Of a DNA stretch of 64,000 nucleotides, positions 55,973-64,000 are shown piece after piece. The stretch lies in NCBI RefSeq assembly GCF_000272005.1, contig NZ_AKKU01000011.1, forward strand, positions 1 to 64,000, in the 5' to 3' direction. The notes under the pieces are model-generated. The model saw only the letters and a program-made list of their open reading frames with translations. It made no database searches and was not told the DNA's origin. A program made the translations under genes and the position numbers. Every line of letters starts with the position of its first letter. Position 1 is the stretch's first letter. This DNA is from Alishewanella agri BL06. GTDB taxonomy: Bacteria > Pseudomonadota > Gammaproteobacteria > Enterobacterales > Alteromonadaceae.

Positions 55973-57220
55973 ATGCTGTCTTCTTTTGCAAAAGTTTCTG
56001 TCATCGGCCTGGGTTATATCGGTTTACCTACTGCAGCGGTTATCGCTTCACGCGGCGTTGAGGTGGTAGGTATCGATGTGTCTGAGCATGCGGTTAATAC
56101 CATTAACCAGGGCAAAATTCATATCATCGAACCAGATTTAGATATGCTGGTACAGGCCGCGGTAACCACGGGTAAGCTGCGGGCCTCGTTAACTCCGGAG
56201 CCGGCCCAGGCCTTTATGATTGCCGTACCTACGCCCTTTAAAGATGATAAAGCGCCGGATTTAAGTTATATCCGCTCGGCGCTGGAGAATATTGCGCCTG
56301 TTATCGAAAAGGGGAATTTAATTATTCTGGAGTCGACTTCGCCGGTTGGTACCACTGAGCAAATCGCCCAATGGCTGTCGGAACTTCGCCCGGATTTAAA
56401 AGTACCGCTGGACCCTTCTGACAGTGCTGATGTGTTTATCGCCCACTGCCCGGAGCGAGTGCTGCCTGGCCGGGTATTACAGGAACTGGTAAGTAACGAC
56501 CGGATTATCGGTGGTATTACCGATCGCTGTGCCGAAAAAGCGATGGGCTTATACCAGCTGTTTGTGCGTGGCGAATGCTTGCGTACCAATGCGCGCACTG
56601 CCGAGATGGCGAAGTTAACTGAAAACGCCTTTCGTGATGTTAATATCGCCTTCGCTAACGAGCTATCGCTGATTTGTGATGAGTTAAAAATTAACGTTTG
56701 GGAACTGATTAAGCTGGCGAACCGCCACCCTCGGGTAAATATCCTCAGCCCAGGCCCTGGTGTGGGCGGCCACTGTATTGCGGTTGACCCTTGGTTTATT
56801 GTCGACTCAGCACCTGCGCTGGCGCGGATGATTCGTACCGCGCGTGAAATTAACGACAGTAAGCCGCATTATGTTATCAACAAGGTGAAAGAAGCGGCAG
56901 ATCAATTTAAACGCCCGGTAATTGCTTGTTTGGGTTTGGCGTTTAAAGCGGATATTGATGACTTGCGCGAGAGCCCGGCGCTGGATATCGCTGAGCATTT
57001 GATCAATGACAATGTTGGTGAAATTCTGTTGGTGGAGCCTAATATCAAGGCTTTACCAAAACGCTTAAGCCAGCACAATGATAAGCTGACTACCCTGCCA
57101 AAAGCCTTAGAGCGCGCCAATGTGCTGGTGGTGCTGGTTGATCATCGTCAGTTCAAAGCATTGCACATTAACGATGTAACCACCAAAGTCGTCATTGATA
57201 CCCGCGGCATCTTCGGCTAG
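55973..57220 (+). CDS. wecC: UDP-N-acetyl-D-mannosamine dehydrogenase WecC
   Basis: The protein has 415 aa. VSVIGLGYIGLPTAAVIASRG, ESTSPVGTTEQIA, HCPERVLPG (typical of WecC), GGHCIAVDPWFIVDS with the catalytic Cys, and LAFKADIDDLRESPA are intact. It oxidises UDP-ManNAc to UDP-ManNAcA. The 2-epimerase partner WecB is not in the window. An AAGGAT ribosome binding site precedes the ATG. It is a lone plus-strand gene among minus-strand sugar genes. Confidence 0.9.
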   Translation: MLSSFAKVSVIGLGYIGLPTAAVIASRGVEVVGIDVSEHAVNTINQGKIHIIEPDLDMLVQAAVTTGKLRASLTPEPAQAFMIAVPTPFKDDKAPDLSYIRSALENIAPVIEKGNLIILESTSPVGTTEQIAQWLSELRPDLKVPLDPSDSADVFIAHCPERVLPGRVLQELVSNDRIIGGITDRCAEKAMGLYQLFVRGECLRTNARTAEMAKLTENAFRDVNIAFANELSLICDELKINVWELIKLANRHPRVNILSPGPGVGGHCIAVDPWFIVDSAPALARMIRTAREINDSKPHYVINKVKEAADQFKRPVIACLGLAFKADIDDLRESPALDIAEHLINDNVGEILLVEPNIKALPKRLSQHNDKLTTLPKALERANVLVVLVDHRQFKALHINDVTTKVVIDTRGIFG

Positions 57221-57230
57221 TTCCCCACAC

Positions 57231-57290
57231 TTATCCACAGCACTCCGGTACCGGTAGGACCTCTGACCGGTACCGGAGACGTGTGGATAA
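57231..57290. repeat. REP/BIME-like inverted repeat, locus 10 (short-spacer type)
   Basis: TTATCCACAGCACTCCGGTA... pairs with ...CCGGAGACGTGTGGATAA across a 12-nt spacer (TAGGACCTCTGA). Its sequence differs from locus 11 at a single base. It separates convergent wecC and the phosphomannomutase gene, with the right foot 1 nt from the latter's stop. Confidence 0.94.
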
Positions 57291-57291
57291 G

Positions 57292-58707
57292 TTAGTTGAG
57301 TTTTATTTTGGTGCCAAGATGTGCCAGATGTTTGGCAGTGATATCGGTATCAGCTTCGCTGTAAATTCTAAGTTCAGGTGCATTGCCTGAGGCTCTGAAA
57401 TGCAGAATATGGCCATTATTCAGGGTAAGACGAACACCGTCAGTTTGATCGATATCTTGCGTGGTTGTGTCTGTCATTCCCAATTGCTGCAAAATAAGTT
57501 CAGGCTGAGACGCCGCGATAGCCAGCAGCTTTTGGCTTAGTTCCGCCGGAACATTTTGGATGCGTTCACTGGCAGTAAAGCGTTGTGGCAACTCCCGACT
57601 CAGAGCTGATAATGGTTTACCTTCAGCGAGCAGCATAATAGCGATAAAAGGGAGTAAAGCATCACGGGTGGGTAATGCCGATAGCTCGTGGCTGTTTACT
57701 TTGATGTCAGACGCCAGTAAAAATCCCCCATTTGCCTCGAAGCCCGCTACGCTGGCATATTGACGCTGTAATAGCTGCATGCCCTCAATAACATAAGGCG
57801 AGCCTATCCGGGTGCGCTGTACCTCAGTAAAATTACCGCACAAATCGATGGCACTATTGGCATTTATCGGTACGGCCAAAGCCTGTATTTTCAGCGCTTT
57901 GGCGGTGAGCAAGCCAACCGTATCCCCACGCAGCCAATTACCGTTTTCATCAGCAATAAGTGGCCGGTCACCATCGCCGTCAGTTGAAAAAATAGCATCA
58001 AACCGATAAGTTGTTGCCCATTTCCGGGCTTTTTGTTGGTCAGCTTCTGAGACTGCTTCGGTATCGATGGGGACAAAGTGATCGGTACGCTCCAGCCGGG
58101 TAACCTTAGCACCAAGCTCAGTAAGTAGTTGATGATACAGGTCGCGCCCGGCACTGGAGTGTTCGTAAATGCCGATATGTTTACCTTTGAGGCAGTTTAC
58201 CGGGCAGATTTCCCGATATCGTTGCAAATAGGCATGCGCCGCTTTGCCATCGGCAGTAAGTGTGCTTGGCATGGTATGCAGCAGCGTGTCAGCACAGCTG
58301 AGAATACTTTGCTCATCCGCTTTACTGATTTCGCCATCGGGCCGATAGAATTTAATACCATTACGGTCGAATGGAATATGACTACCGGTAATCATAATCG
58401 CAGGTATCTGCTCTTTAGCCGCCTGCAATGCTAATGCCGGTGTCGGTAACACACCGTAATAATGAACAGCTAAACCCATCGCCTGAGCCATAGCTGCACA
58501 ATGTTGCGCCATAACCGGGCTACTTGGGCGGTTGTCGATACCGATAGCCACTGCAGAGAATGAGTAACGCCTCGCCATTGTCTGTAAAAAGCTTTGAGTA
58601 AAGGCAGAACACACTGTTGGCGAAAAGTCTTTTACCAGCCCCCGCGCGCCGCTGGTGCCAAAGGCGATACCACTGCAATGTATAATATCACTTAGTTTTC
58701 TACTCAT
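57292..58707 (-). CDS. manB: Phosphomannomutase (ManB/CpsG-like)
   Basis: The protein has 471 aa of the alpha-D-phosphohexomutase family. The N-terminal FGTSGARGLV, the phospho-serine loop MITGSHIPFDRNGIKFY with Ser109, and the metal loop FSTDGDGDRPLI are intact, with FRASGNAPELRIY at the C-terminus. It should make mannose-1-phosphate for ManC. The TGSHIP loop differs from the usual TASHNP but occurs in this subgroup. Phosphoglucomutase activity is possible. Confidence 0.85.
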   Translation of the reverse strand: MSRKLSDIIHCSGIAFGTSGARGLVKDFSPTVCSAFTQSFLQTMARRYSFSAVAIGIDNRPSSPVMAQHCAAMAQAMGLAVHYYGVLPTPALALQAAKEQIPAIMITGSHIPFDRNGIKFYRPDGEISKADEQSILSCADTLLHTMPSTLTADGKAAHAYLQRYREICPVNCLKGKHIGIYEHSSAGRDLYHQLLTELGAKVTRLERTDHFVPIDTEAVSEADQQKARKWATTYRFDAIFSTDGDGDRPLIADENGNWLRGDTVGLLTAKALKIQALAVPINANSAIDLCGNFTEVQRTRIGSPYVIEGMQLLQRQYASVAGFEANGGFLLASDIKVNSHELSALPTRDALLPFIAIMLLAEGKPLSALSRELPQRFTASERIQNVPAELSQKLLAIAASQPELILQQLGMTDTTTQDIDQTDGVRLTLNNGHILHFRASGNAPELRIYSEADTDITAKHLAHLGTKIKLN

Positions 58708-58717
58708 AACCCCTCAG

Positions 58718-58777
58718 TTATCCACAGCACTCCGGTACCGGTATGACCTCTGACCGGTACCGGAGACGTGTGGATAA
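58718..58777. repeat. REP/BIME-like inverted repeat, locus 11 (short-spacer type)
   Basis: Almost identical to locus 10, with spacer TATGACCTCTGA. Both feet are exact DnaA-box matches (58718-58726 and 58769-58777). It lies between manC and manB on the same strand, with one foot 1 nt from the manC stop. Confidence 0.94.
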
Positions 58778-58778
58778 G

Positions 58779-60191
58779 TTAGCTGCGGCCGTAGCGATCG
58801 GAGAAACGGACGATATCGTCTTCGCCTAAGTAGGCGCCGGATTGAACTTCAATAAGTTCAAGCGGTATTTTCCCTGGGTTTTCCAGCGAATGCACTGCGC
58901 CGATAGGTATGTACACCGACTGGTTTTCAGTGAGCAACTGCTCATGCTCATTAATAGTGACTCTCGCTGTGCCGTGCACTACTATCCAGTGTTCAGCCCG
59001 GTGATGATGCATTTGAATAGACAATTTTTCGCCTGGCTTCACGCTAATATGTTTAACCTGATAGCGGCTGCCATTGTCAATACTATCGTATTTGCCCCAG
59101 GGTCTGTATACCTCACGGTGGATATAATGCTCACTACGGCCTGCGGCTTTAAGTTGTTGCACGATGTTTTTTACATCTTGCACCTTATCTTTGGCTGCAA
59201 CTAATACAGCATCTTTTGTTTGGATGACAACGGTGTTCTGCAGCCCCACTGTTGCTACAATACCGGTTTCGGCATAGACATAATTGTGTTGAGAATTATG
59301 CTGAAACACCTGCCCCAGATGAACATTGTGCGCTTGGTCTTTGCTACTGATCTCCCAGAGCGAAGACCAGGAGCCAACGTCGCTCCAGCCAGCAGCCATT
59401 GGCACTACCACTGCCTTAGTTGTTTTTTCCATGACAGCGTAGTCGATTGAGTCTGCGACGCACGCTGAAAAGGCTTCTTTATCTACCCGGATAAAATCAA
59501 GATCTGGCTCAACATTAGAGATAGCCGCCTCGCATGCAGCTAAGATTTCTGGTCGGAATTGTTTAAGCTCAGCCAAGTAAACACTGGCTTTAAACATAAA
59601 CATTCCGCTATTCCAGTAATACTCGCCACTCTCTAAATACTGCTGAGCTGTTGTTAAACCGGGTTTCTCAACAAATTCTGCCACGCTAAAAGCTTGATCT
59701 GTCGGGGAAGTTGCTACCCCGCGACGAATATAGCCATAGCCCGTTTCAGCCGCTGTTGGGACTATGCCAAACGTAACCAGCTGATCGGCCTGCGCCAGGG
59801 TAGTCGCCTTTGCTATCGCCTGATGAAAGGTTTCACTGTCTTGAATTACGTGGTCTGCCGCAAGAACAAGCAATAGCGGATCTTGCCCTTGTCTAATAGC
59901 GGTAAGTGCAGCTAGGGCAATAGCTGGTGCGGTATTACGCCCCACAGGCTCAAGAATAATGTTATGGTTTAGCCTGTCAATCTGTCGCAACTGTTCGGCG
60001 GCAATGAAACGGTGCTCTTCGTTACAGATGACTAGAGGTGTTTCAAACTCTAAGCCCTGTAAACGCTGTACCGTGGCTTGCAACATGGTAGTGTCGCCAC
60101 ACAGTTTAAGAAACTGCTTTGGCATTAACTCACGGGATAAAGGCCATAAGCGGCTACCAGTGCCACCGGCCATAATAACGGGTAAAAGCAT
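58779..60191 (-). CDS. manC: Mannose-1-phosphate guanylyltransferase / mannose-6-phosphate isomerase ManC
   Basis: The protein has 470 aa and two domains. The N-terminal transferase has [20 protein letters not shown] and later FVEKPG. The C-terminal cupin isomerase part has [12 protein letters not shown], the metal ligands in [19 protein letters not shown] and the final FSDRYGR. It makes GDP-mannose, and in bifunctional members also fructose-6-phosphate to mannose-6-phosphate. It is upstream of manB on the same strand. Confidence 0.93.
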   Translation of the reverse strand: MLLPVIMAGGTGSRLWPLSRELMPKQFLKLCGDTTMLQATVQRLQGLEFETPLVICNEEHRFIAAEQLRQIDRLNHNIILEPVGRNTAPAIALAALTAIRQGQDPLLLVLAADHVIQDSETFHQAIAKATTLAQADQLVTFGIVPTAAETGYGYIRRGVATSPTDQAFSVAEFVEKPGLTTAQQYLESGEYYWNSGMFMFKASVYLAELKQFRPEILAACEAAISNVEPDLDFIRVDKEAFSACVADSIDYAVMEKTTKAVVVPMAAGWSDVGSWSSLWEISSKDQAHNVHLGQVFQHNSQHNYVYAETGIVATVGLQNTVVIQTKDAVLVAAKDKVQDVKNIVQQLKAAGRSEHYIHREVYRPWGKYDSIDNGSRYQVKHISVKPGEKLSIQMHHHRAEHWIVVHGTARVTINEHEQLLTENQSVYIPIGAVHSLENPGKIPLELIEVQSGAYLGEDDIVRFSDRYGRS

Positions 60192-60269
60192 GCTCGATCC
60201 TTGACGTCGTTTTTTATGCAGTTACTTTAAATCATCGCAAGAATTAAGCAAACACTCTTGAAGAAGAAC

Positions 60270-60299
60270 TTATCCACATGTCTCCGGTACCGGTCCGAC
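60270..60299. repeat. REP-like single unit, locus 12, forming the 3' end of the RAYT gene
   Basis: TTATCCACATGTCTCCGGTACCGGTCCGACG. On the minus strand this unit encodes the last nine residues of the RAYT protein and its TAA stop. It is inverted relative to the two units upstream of the RAYT gene, so the gene is bracketed by inverted copies. Confidence 0.93.
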
Positions 60300-60917
60300 G
60301 AGTTTCGAAACAATCGGGCTGACTCGATTTTTCGATAATGCACTTCGAATAGCACTGAGTTCTTGCTCGCTGATCGGTTGAGTGAACAACTCACGATAAG
60401 CTTTCAATCGGTTAAAAGTGGTATCACCCAATGCCTGATAGGTGCGGTGAGGCTCAAGAATATTCGACTTCATACCACAAGCATTACTGTGAAAGCTTGA
60501 CCAATGATATCCACCGGGCGAACTAACCAGGCCAGCGCGCACTGGATTGAGTTCGATGTAGCGATAACAGGCGAGTAGATAGTAGTCACTTTCGATGACA
60601 CTGGCGAAATATTTACCATCCCATACCGTGCCGCTGCGTGCTTTAGTTGTATTGAAATAGCCAGCAAACTTCCGCCCCAGGCACTGCATAAAATGTGGTA
60701 CTTCCGCCCCATCCTCCGGCGTAACCAGCAAATGATAATGATTAGACATCAGCACAAAGGCATGAAGTTTCACCGAAAACTCTTGTAATTTATTACATAA
60801 GATACTGAAAAACATTGCTTTGTCGGCCTCACAGCCGAAGCAAGGCATACGATTATGCCCCCGATTAACAATATGATAGGGCATTCCACTTACGAAACAA
60901 CGCGGTTTGCGAGCCAT
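60270..60917 (-). CDS. REP-associated tyrosine transposase (RAYT, Y1/IS200-like)
   Basis: The protein has 215 aa. It has the HUH motif His60-Tyr-His62 in LMSNHYHLLVTPEDG and a candidate catalytic Tyr (Y118 or Y120) in LACYRYIELNPVRAGL. The N-terminus (RKPRCFVSGMPYHIVNRGHNR) is typical of TnpA-REP proteins, and GRKFAGYFN and SGTVWDGKY follow. Such proteins nick single-stranded DNA at REP sequences and are single-copy, domesticated-looking relatives of IS200 transposases. The last residues VGPVPETCG are coded by a REP-like unit, so the original C-terminus may have been replaced. REP-like units flank it on both sides, making it the likely driver of the repeat family. Confidence 0.9.
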   Translation of the reverse strand: MARKPRCFVSGMPYHIVNRGHNRMPCFGCEADKAMFFSILCNKLQEFSVKLHAFVLMSNHYHLLVTPEDGAEVPHFMQCLGRKFAGYFNTTKARSGTVWDGKYFASVIESDYYLLACYRYIELNPVRAGLVSSPGGYHWSSFHSNACGMKSNILEPHRTYQALGDTTFNRLKAYRELFTQPISEQELSAIRSALSKNRVSPIVSKLVGPVPETCG

Positions 60918-60985
60918 TATATTAACCTTATGTTAAATAAATTTTAAAATAGATGATGAATTAGCTGATTGCAAATCGAGCCATG

Positions 60986-61060
60986 AGTGGTACGAGGTCT
61001 AGCCGGTACCGGAGACATGTGGATAAAGTGGTCAGACCGGTACCGGAGACGTGTGGATAA
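60986..61060. repeat. REP-like tandem pair, locus 13, upstream of the RAYT gene
   Basis: Two direct units end with exact TGTGGATAA at 61018-61026 and 61052-61060. The second, 61027-61060, is a full 34-bp unit (AGTGGTCAGACCGGTACCGG... end) matching locus 6. The first is longer at its 5' side (GAGGTCTAG before the core). The right end is 1 nt from the stop codon of the SLC13 gene. Confidence 0.93.
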
Positions 61061-61061
61061 G

Positions 61062-62789
61062 TTAGAAGGGGAAAACCAGTGGGATTAGCAGAATGCTGAC
61101 CAGCAAGTAGGTGGCGGCGACAGGCGCACCGACTTTTACGAAGTGTTTCAGCTGATAGTTGCCGGCGTTAAACACCATCAGGTTAGTTTGATAGCCATAC
61201 GGCGTAATAAAGCTGGCGGATGCAGCAAAGGCAACCCCCATTACCATTGGCATGGTATTGATTCCCAGGCCTTCGGCCAAGCTAAAGGCAATGGGGAACA
61301 TCAGAGCGGCGGCTGCATTATTGGTGATGACTTCGGTTAGGGCGTAAGTGAGCAGCATAATGCCGATAAAGGTTAACAATGGCGACTGCCCAGCCAGCGC
61401 CTCGCTGGCAAACTGACTGATAAGCGCCGAAAGCCCCGTCGTGTTCATTGCAGTGGCAATACTCAGCGCGCCACAGACAATCAACCAGATTTCTACCGGA
61501 AAGCGGCGTTTAATTTCATTTACCGATAAGCAACCGCTGAACAGCAGCACCGCAAGTAAAAAGATACTGGCACCTAATAGCGAAATATCGGTTAGCACAC
61601 TGACGGCGATCATCGCCGCAAAGCCCCACCAGGTCAGCTTCTCCCGCCAGCCGCTTAACATGTGATCCGGCTTTATTCCTGATAACACATAGAAGTTTTT
61701 ACTGAGGTTTTGTCGCCCAGCGAAATCCGGGCCGGTTGCCAGCAGCAAAAAATCACCGGCTTTGAGCTCAACGTCGCCGAGCTTGCCACTTACCCTGCCC
61801 CCTTCACGGCGCAGCGCAACAACGGCTGCATCAAAGCGTGCCCGAAAGCCGGTATCTTTTAAGCTCTGGCCGATCAGAGCTGAGTCTTCTTTGATAATCA
61901 CTTCAGTCAGTTGTTGTGTTGCCAGGCCATTCTCCTCGGCGAATAACTGCAGTCCCGGAAATTGCTTTAAGCTTTGCACTTTTTGCACATTACCGCTGAA
62001 GATAAGCTTATCGCCGGCTTCTAGCAGATGATAGCGGGCGACCGGGCGGACTAACTGGCTACCACGCACGATCTCAGCTAAAAACAGCTCATCAAGATTA
62101 CGTAATCCGGCTTCTTCGACCGTTTTTCCTATCAAAGGCGAATCATTACTGAGCTTGGCCTCTAACAGATACTCGGTAATTTTTTCCCGGTTTAGCGCCG
62201 CATCCGGCAAACAGCGACTGCAGACTAACAGCACCACACCACCGGCGATCACTACGCCAAGGCCAATTAGCGTAAAGTCAAAAAAGGCAAAACCCGGCTC
62301 ACCTTTTTCGGTAAGCATCGAATGCACAATCAGGTTAGTTGAGGTGCCGATCAGGGTTAAGGTGCCGCCCATAATAGCGGCATAAGATAATGGGATCAGG
62401 AGTTTAGACGGCGACACCTTTTTATTTGATAACACCGCGTTGAGCATAGCGGCTACCACCGCCGTGTTATTTAACACTGACGATGCCAAGGCTGAGAAAC
62501 CAACAGTGCGCAGCACTGAGCCTTGGACTGAATCGGTAAACAGATAACCCGATAAGCGGCGTAGCAGGCTGGTTTTTTCCAGGGCGTAGGATATCAGCAC
62601 CAACAGCACCAGCGTTGCCAGGCCGGGGTTAGCGGCATTGCGTAGCAGCTCGTTAGTACCAATAAAGCCGCTGGCCAGCATGACTAAAATGGCGGCACCG
62701 AACACCTCGGTAGCATGTTGCTGAAAGCGTATTAACGCGACCAGCAACAGCCCCAGCAGTAACACCATCAGCAGTGCACTGCTTAGCAT
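61062..62789 (-). CDS. SLC13-family permease with two RCK-C (TrkA-C) domains
   Basis: The protein has 575 aa. Membrane helices at the N-terminal half (with NNTAVVAAMLNAVL and LIGTSTNLIVHSML, the SNT motif region) and the C-terminal half (TNNAAAALMFPIA) are separated by a soluble region (about 205-370) with two TrkA-C-like domains. It should be a Na+- or proton-coupled anion symporter. It starts 1 bp after cysN, so a sulfate uptake role is likely by context; a dicarboxylate role is the family's other possibility. Its stop is 1 nt from a REP foot. Confidence 0.82.
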   Translation of the reverse strand: MLSSALLMVLLLGLLLVALIRFQQHATEVFGAAILVMLASGFIGTNELLRNAANPGLATLVLLVLISYALEKTSLLRRLSGYLFTDSVQGSVLRTVGFSALASSVLNNTAVVAAMLNAVLSNKKVSPSKLLIPLSYAAIMGGTLTLIGTSTNLIVHSMLTEKGEPGFAFFDFTLIGLGVVIAGGVVLLVCSRCLPDAALNREKITEYLLEAKLSNDSPLIGKTVEEAGLRNLDELFLAEIVRGSQLVRPVARYHLLEAGDKLIFSGNVQKVQSLKQFPGLQLFAEENGLATQQLTEVIIKEDSALIGQSLKDTGFRARFDAAVVALRREGGRVSGKLGDVELKAGDFLLLATGPDFAGRQNLSKNFYVLSGIKPDHMLSGWREKLTWWGFAAMIAVSVLTDISLLGASIFLLAVLLFSGCLSVNEIKRRFPVEIWLIVCGALSIATAMNTTGLSALISQFASEALAGQSPLLTFIGIMLLTYALTEVITNNAAAALMFPIAFSLAEGLGINTMPMVMGVAFAASASFITPYGYQTNLMVFNAGNYQLKHFVKVGAPVAATYLLVSILLIPLVFPF

Positions 62790-62790
62790 C

Positions 62791-64000
62791 TTAGTGTTTA
62801 CTCAGCTGAGGGAAGTGCTTACGCAGCAATAATATAAGCTCTTTCTCGAACTCACTTAAGCCAGTAATCTCTTCTTCCGGAGCAACCTCGGCTACTAACG
62901 GCGCCTCAATCATCCCCGCCCCCAGCGTCAGGTTGCTTAAGCGGTCGATAATAATGAAGGCACCGGTTTGCTTATTTTTGCTGTACGCATCAAATGCCAT
63001 CGGCTCGGTCAGTTTTACATCCACCAGACCAATTTCGTTCATCGCCAGCACTTCCGCATTTTTCTCAGCCAACGTATTCACATCAATACGGTGATGCAGC
63101 TTTTCAATCTCGCCGGAGGTGGTTTTGCAGGCAAACTTAATGTAGTACTGCCGCTCTGGCTTCATGGCGTTCTCATGCATCCAAATCAGCCTGGCCCGTA
63201 AGCGCGATGACACATGTGGCAAGGCATCTTTTTTCACCAACATATTACCGCGGCTGATATCCACTTCATCGTTGAGTGTCAGCGTGACCGCCTGGCCGGC
63301 ATAAGCGGCGTCAAGGTTGCCGTCAAAGGTAACAATCTCTTTTACGGTGGAAACCGTGCCAGATGGCAACACCCGCACCGCATCGCCTATCGCGACACTG
63401 CCCGAGGCGATAGTGCCCTGAAAGCCACGAAAATCCGAGTTCGGCCGGCTGACCAGCTGTACCGGGAAACGAAAATCTTCATTGGCAACCGGGCTGATGT
63501 CGATATTCTCTAAATACTGCATCAGCGTTGAACCACGGAACCAGCTCAGTTTCTCGCTGGGATTGACCACGTTATCGCCCTCGAGCGCCGAAATGGGCAC
63601 AAAGCGGATATCCGGGATATCCAAAGCACCGGCCAGTTTCAGGTAGTCTTCCTGAATTTCCTTATAGCGGCTTTGCGAGTAATCGACCAAATCCATTTTA
63701 TTAATCGCCACGATGACATGCTTAATGCCCAGCAAGGAGCAAATAAAGCTGTGACGCCGGGTCTGCGTTTGTACGCCCTTGCGTGCATCAATCAGAATAA
63801 TCGCCAAATCACAGGTCGAAGCACCGGTAGCCATATTGCGGGTGTACTGCTCATGGCCCGGCGTATCAGCAATAATAAACTTGCGCTTGTCGGTGGAGAA
63901 ATAGCGGTACGCCACATCAATGGTAATGCCCTGCTCGCGCTCAGATTGCAAGCCATCGACCAGCAACGCCAAATCGACTTTATTGCCCTGGGTGCCGACT
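62791..64000 (-). CDS. cysN: Sulfate adenylyltransferase subunit 1 CysN (5' part beyond the window)
   Basis: About 403 residues are present; the N-terminal P-loop part lies outside the window. The reading enters as [24 protein letters not shown]. The GTPase motifs [12 protein letters not shown] (G3) and NKMDLV (G4) are intact, followed by the EF-Tu-like beta-barrel domains ([17 protein letters not shown] and [14 protein letters not shown]). With CysD it makes adenosine 5'-phosphosulfate from ATP and sulfate, coupled to GTP hydrolysis. It forms an operon with the SLC13 permease. Confidence 0.93.
   Translation of the reverse strand, partial: VGTQGNKVDLALLVDGLQSEREQGITIDVAYRYFSTDKRKFIIADTPGHEQYTRNMATGASTCDLAIILIDARKGVQTQTRRHSFICSLLGIKHVIVAINKMDLVDYSQSRYKEIQEDYLKLAGALDIPDIRFVPISALEGDNVVNPSEKLSWFRGSTLMQYLENIDISPVANEDFRFPVQLVSRPNSDFRGFQGTIASGSVAIGDAVRVLPSGTVSTVKEIVTFDGNLDAAYAGQAVTLTLNDEVDISRGNMLVKKDALPHVSSRLRARLIWMHENAMKPERQYYIKFACKTTSGEIEKLHHRIDVNTLAEKNAEVLAMNEIGLVDVKLTEPMAFDAYSKNKQTGAFIIIDRLSNLTLGAGMIEAPLVAEVAPEEEITGLSEFEKELILLLRKHFPQLSKH

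Noticed and set aside
2117-61060. CRISPR array
   Set aside because: The repeats are dispersed over 59 kb with inverted pairs and no regular unique spacers, and no cas genes are present.
60470-61060. Complete IS200/IS605 element
   Set aside because: No tnpB and no multi-copy element with subterminal hairpins is visible. The protein motifs and flanking REPs fit a RAYT instead.

Overview
The window looks like chromosomal DNA of a marine or aquatic gammaproteobacterium, probably an Alteromonadales/Chromatiaceae-type organism such as Rheinheimera or Arsukibacterium. This is inferred from the gene families (PaeA/YtfL-like exporter, YjbEFGH, RfaH with an ops site, cysN next to an SLC13 permease) and was not tested by any search. 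Coding density is high and no gene-free stretch exceeds about 275 bp.

Layout. 1-9.2 kb: housekeeping and accessory genes (RluF-like pseudouridine synthase, two MFS transporters, an Old Yellow Enzyme, a DUF5610 protein, a PaeA-like exporter, a TPR-GGDEF diguanylate cyclase). 9.3-15.9 kb: a tightly overlapping minus-strand operon for an Mrp-type cation/proton antiporter with three separate antiporter-like subunits and a fused MrpA-tail/MrpB subunit. 16.1-18.4 kb: a PrpE-type acyl-CoA synthetase and a small membrane protein. 18.5-51.7 kb: about 33 kb of exclusively minus-strand surface-polysaccharide genes. These run from rfaH, through an ops/JUMPstart leader, wza, wzz, nucleotide-sugar genes (GalNAcA, dTDP-amino-sugar, UDP-GlcA/GalA, QuiNAc/FucNAc routes), wzx, wzy, glycosyltransferases, an AsnB-like amidotransferase and a phosphoglycosyl transferase, to galU, ugd, glmM and a YjbEFGH/GfcABCD-type secretion module. 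A HepT-MntA toxin-antitoxin pair and a beta-CASP nuclease sit inside. 51.8-60.2 kb: wzi, the dTDP-rhamnose genes rmlD-rmlB-rmlC, wecC, a phosphomannomutase and manC. 60.3-61.1 kb: a REP-associated tyrosine transposase (RAYT). 61.1-64 kb: an SLC13 permease and the truncated cysN.

The most striking non-coding feature is a dispersed REP/BIME-like family found at 13 loci. Its core is the palindrome CCGGTACCGG, and its outer foot is TTATCCACA, identical to the strong DnaA-box consensus. Paired inverted units form long hairpins. In seven genes the foot starts 0-1 nt after the stop codon. The RAYT gene at 60.3-60.9 kb is flanked by these units and even ends inside one. The family is absent from about 18.5 to 53.2 kb, which matches the RfaH-controlled polysaccharide operon. 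That operon instead carries a second repeat family, tandem heptamers (TTCAACA), that overlaps gene ends and lies in frame inside both rmlB paralogues.
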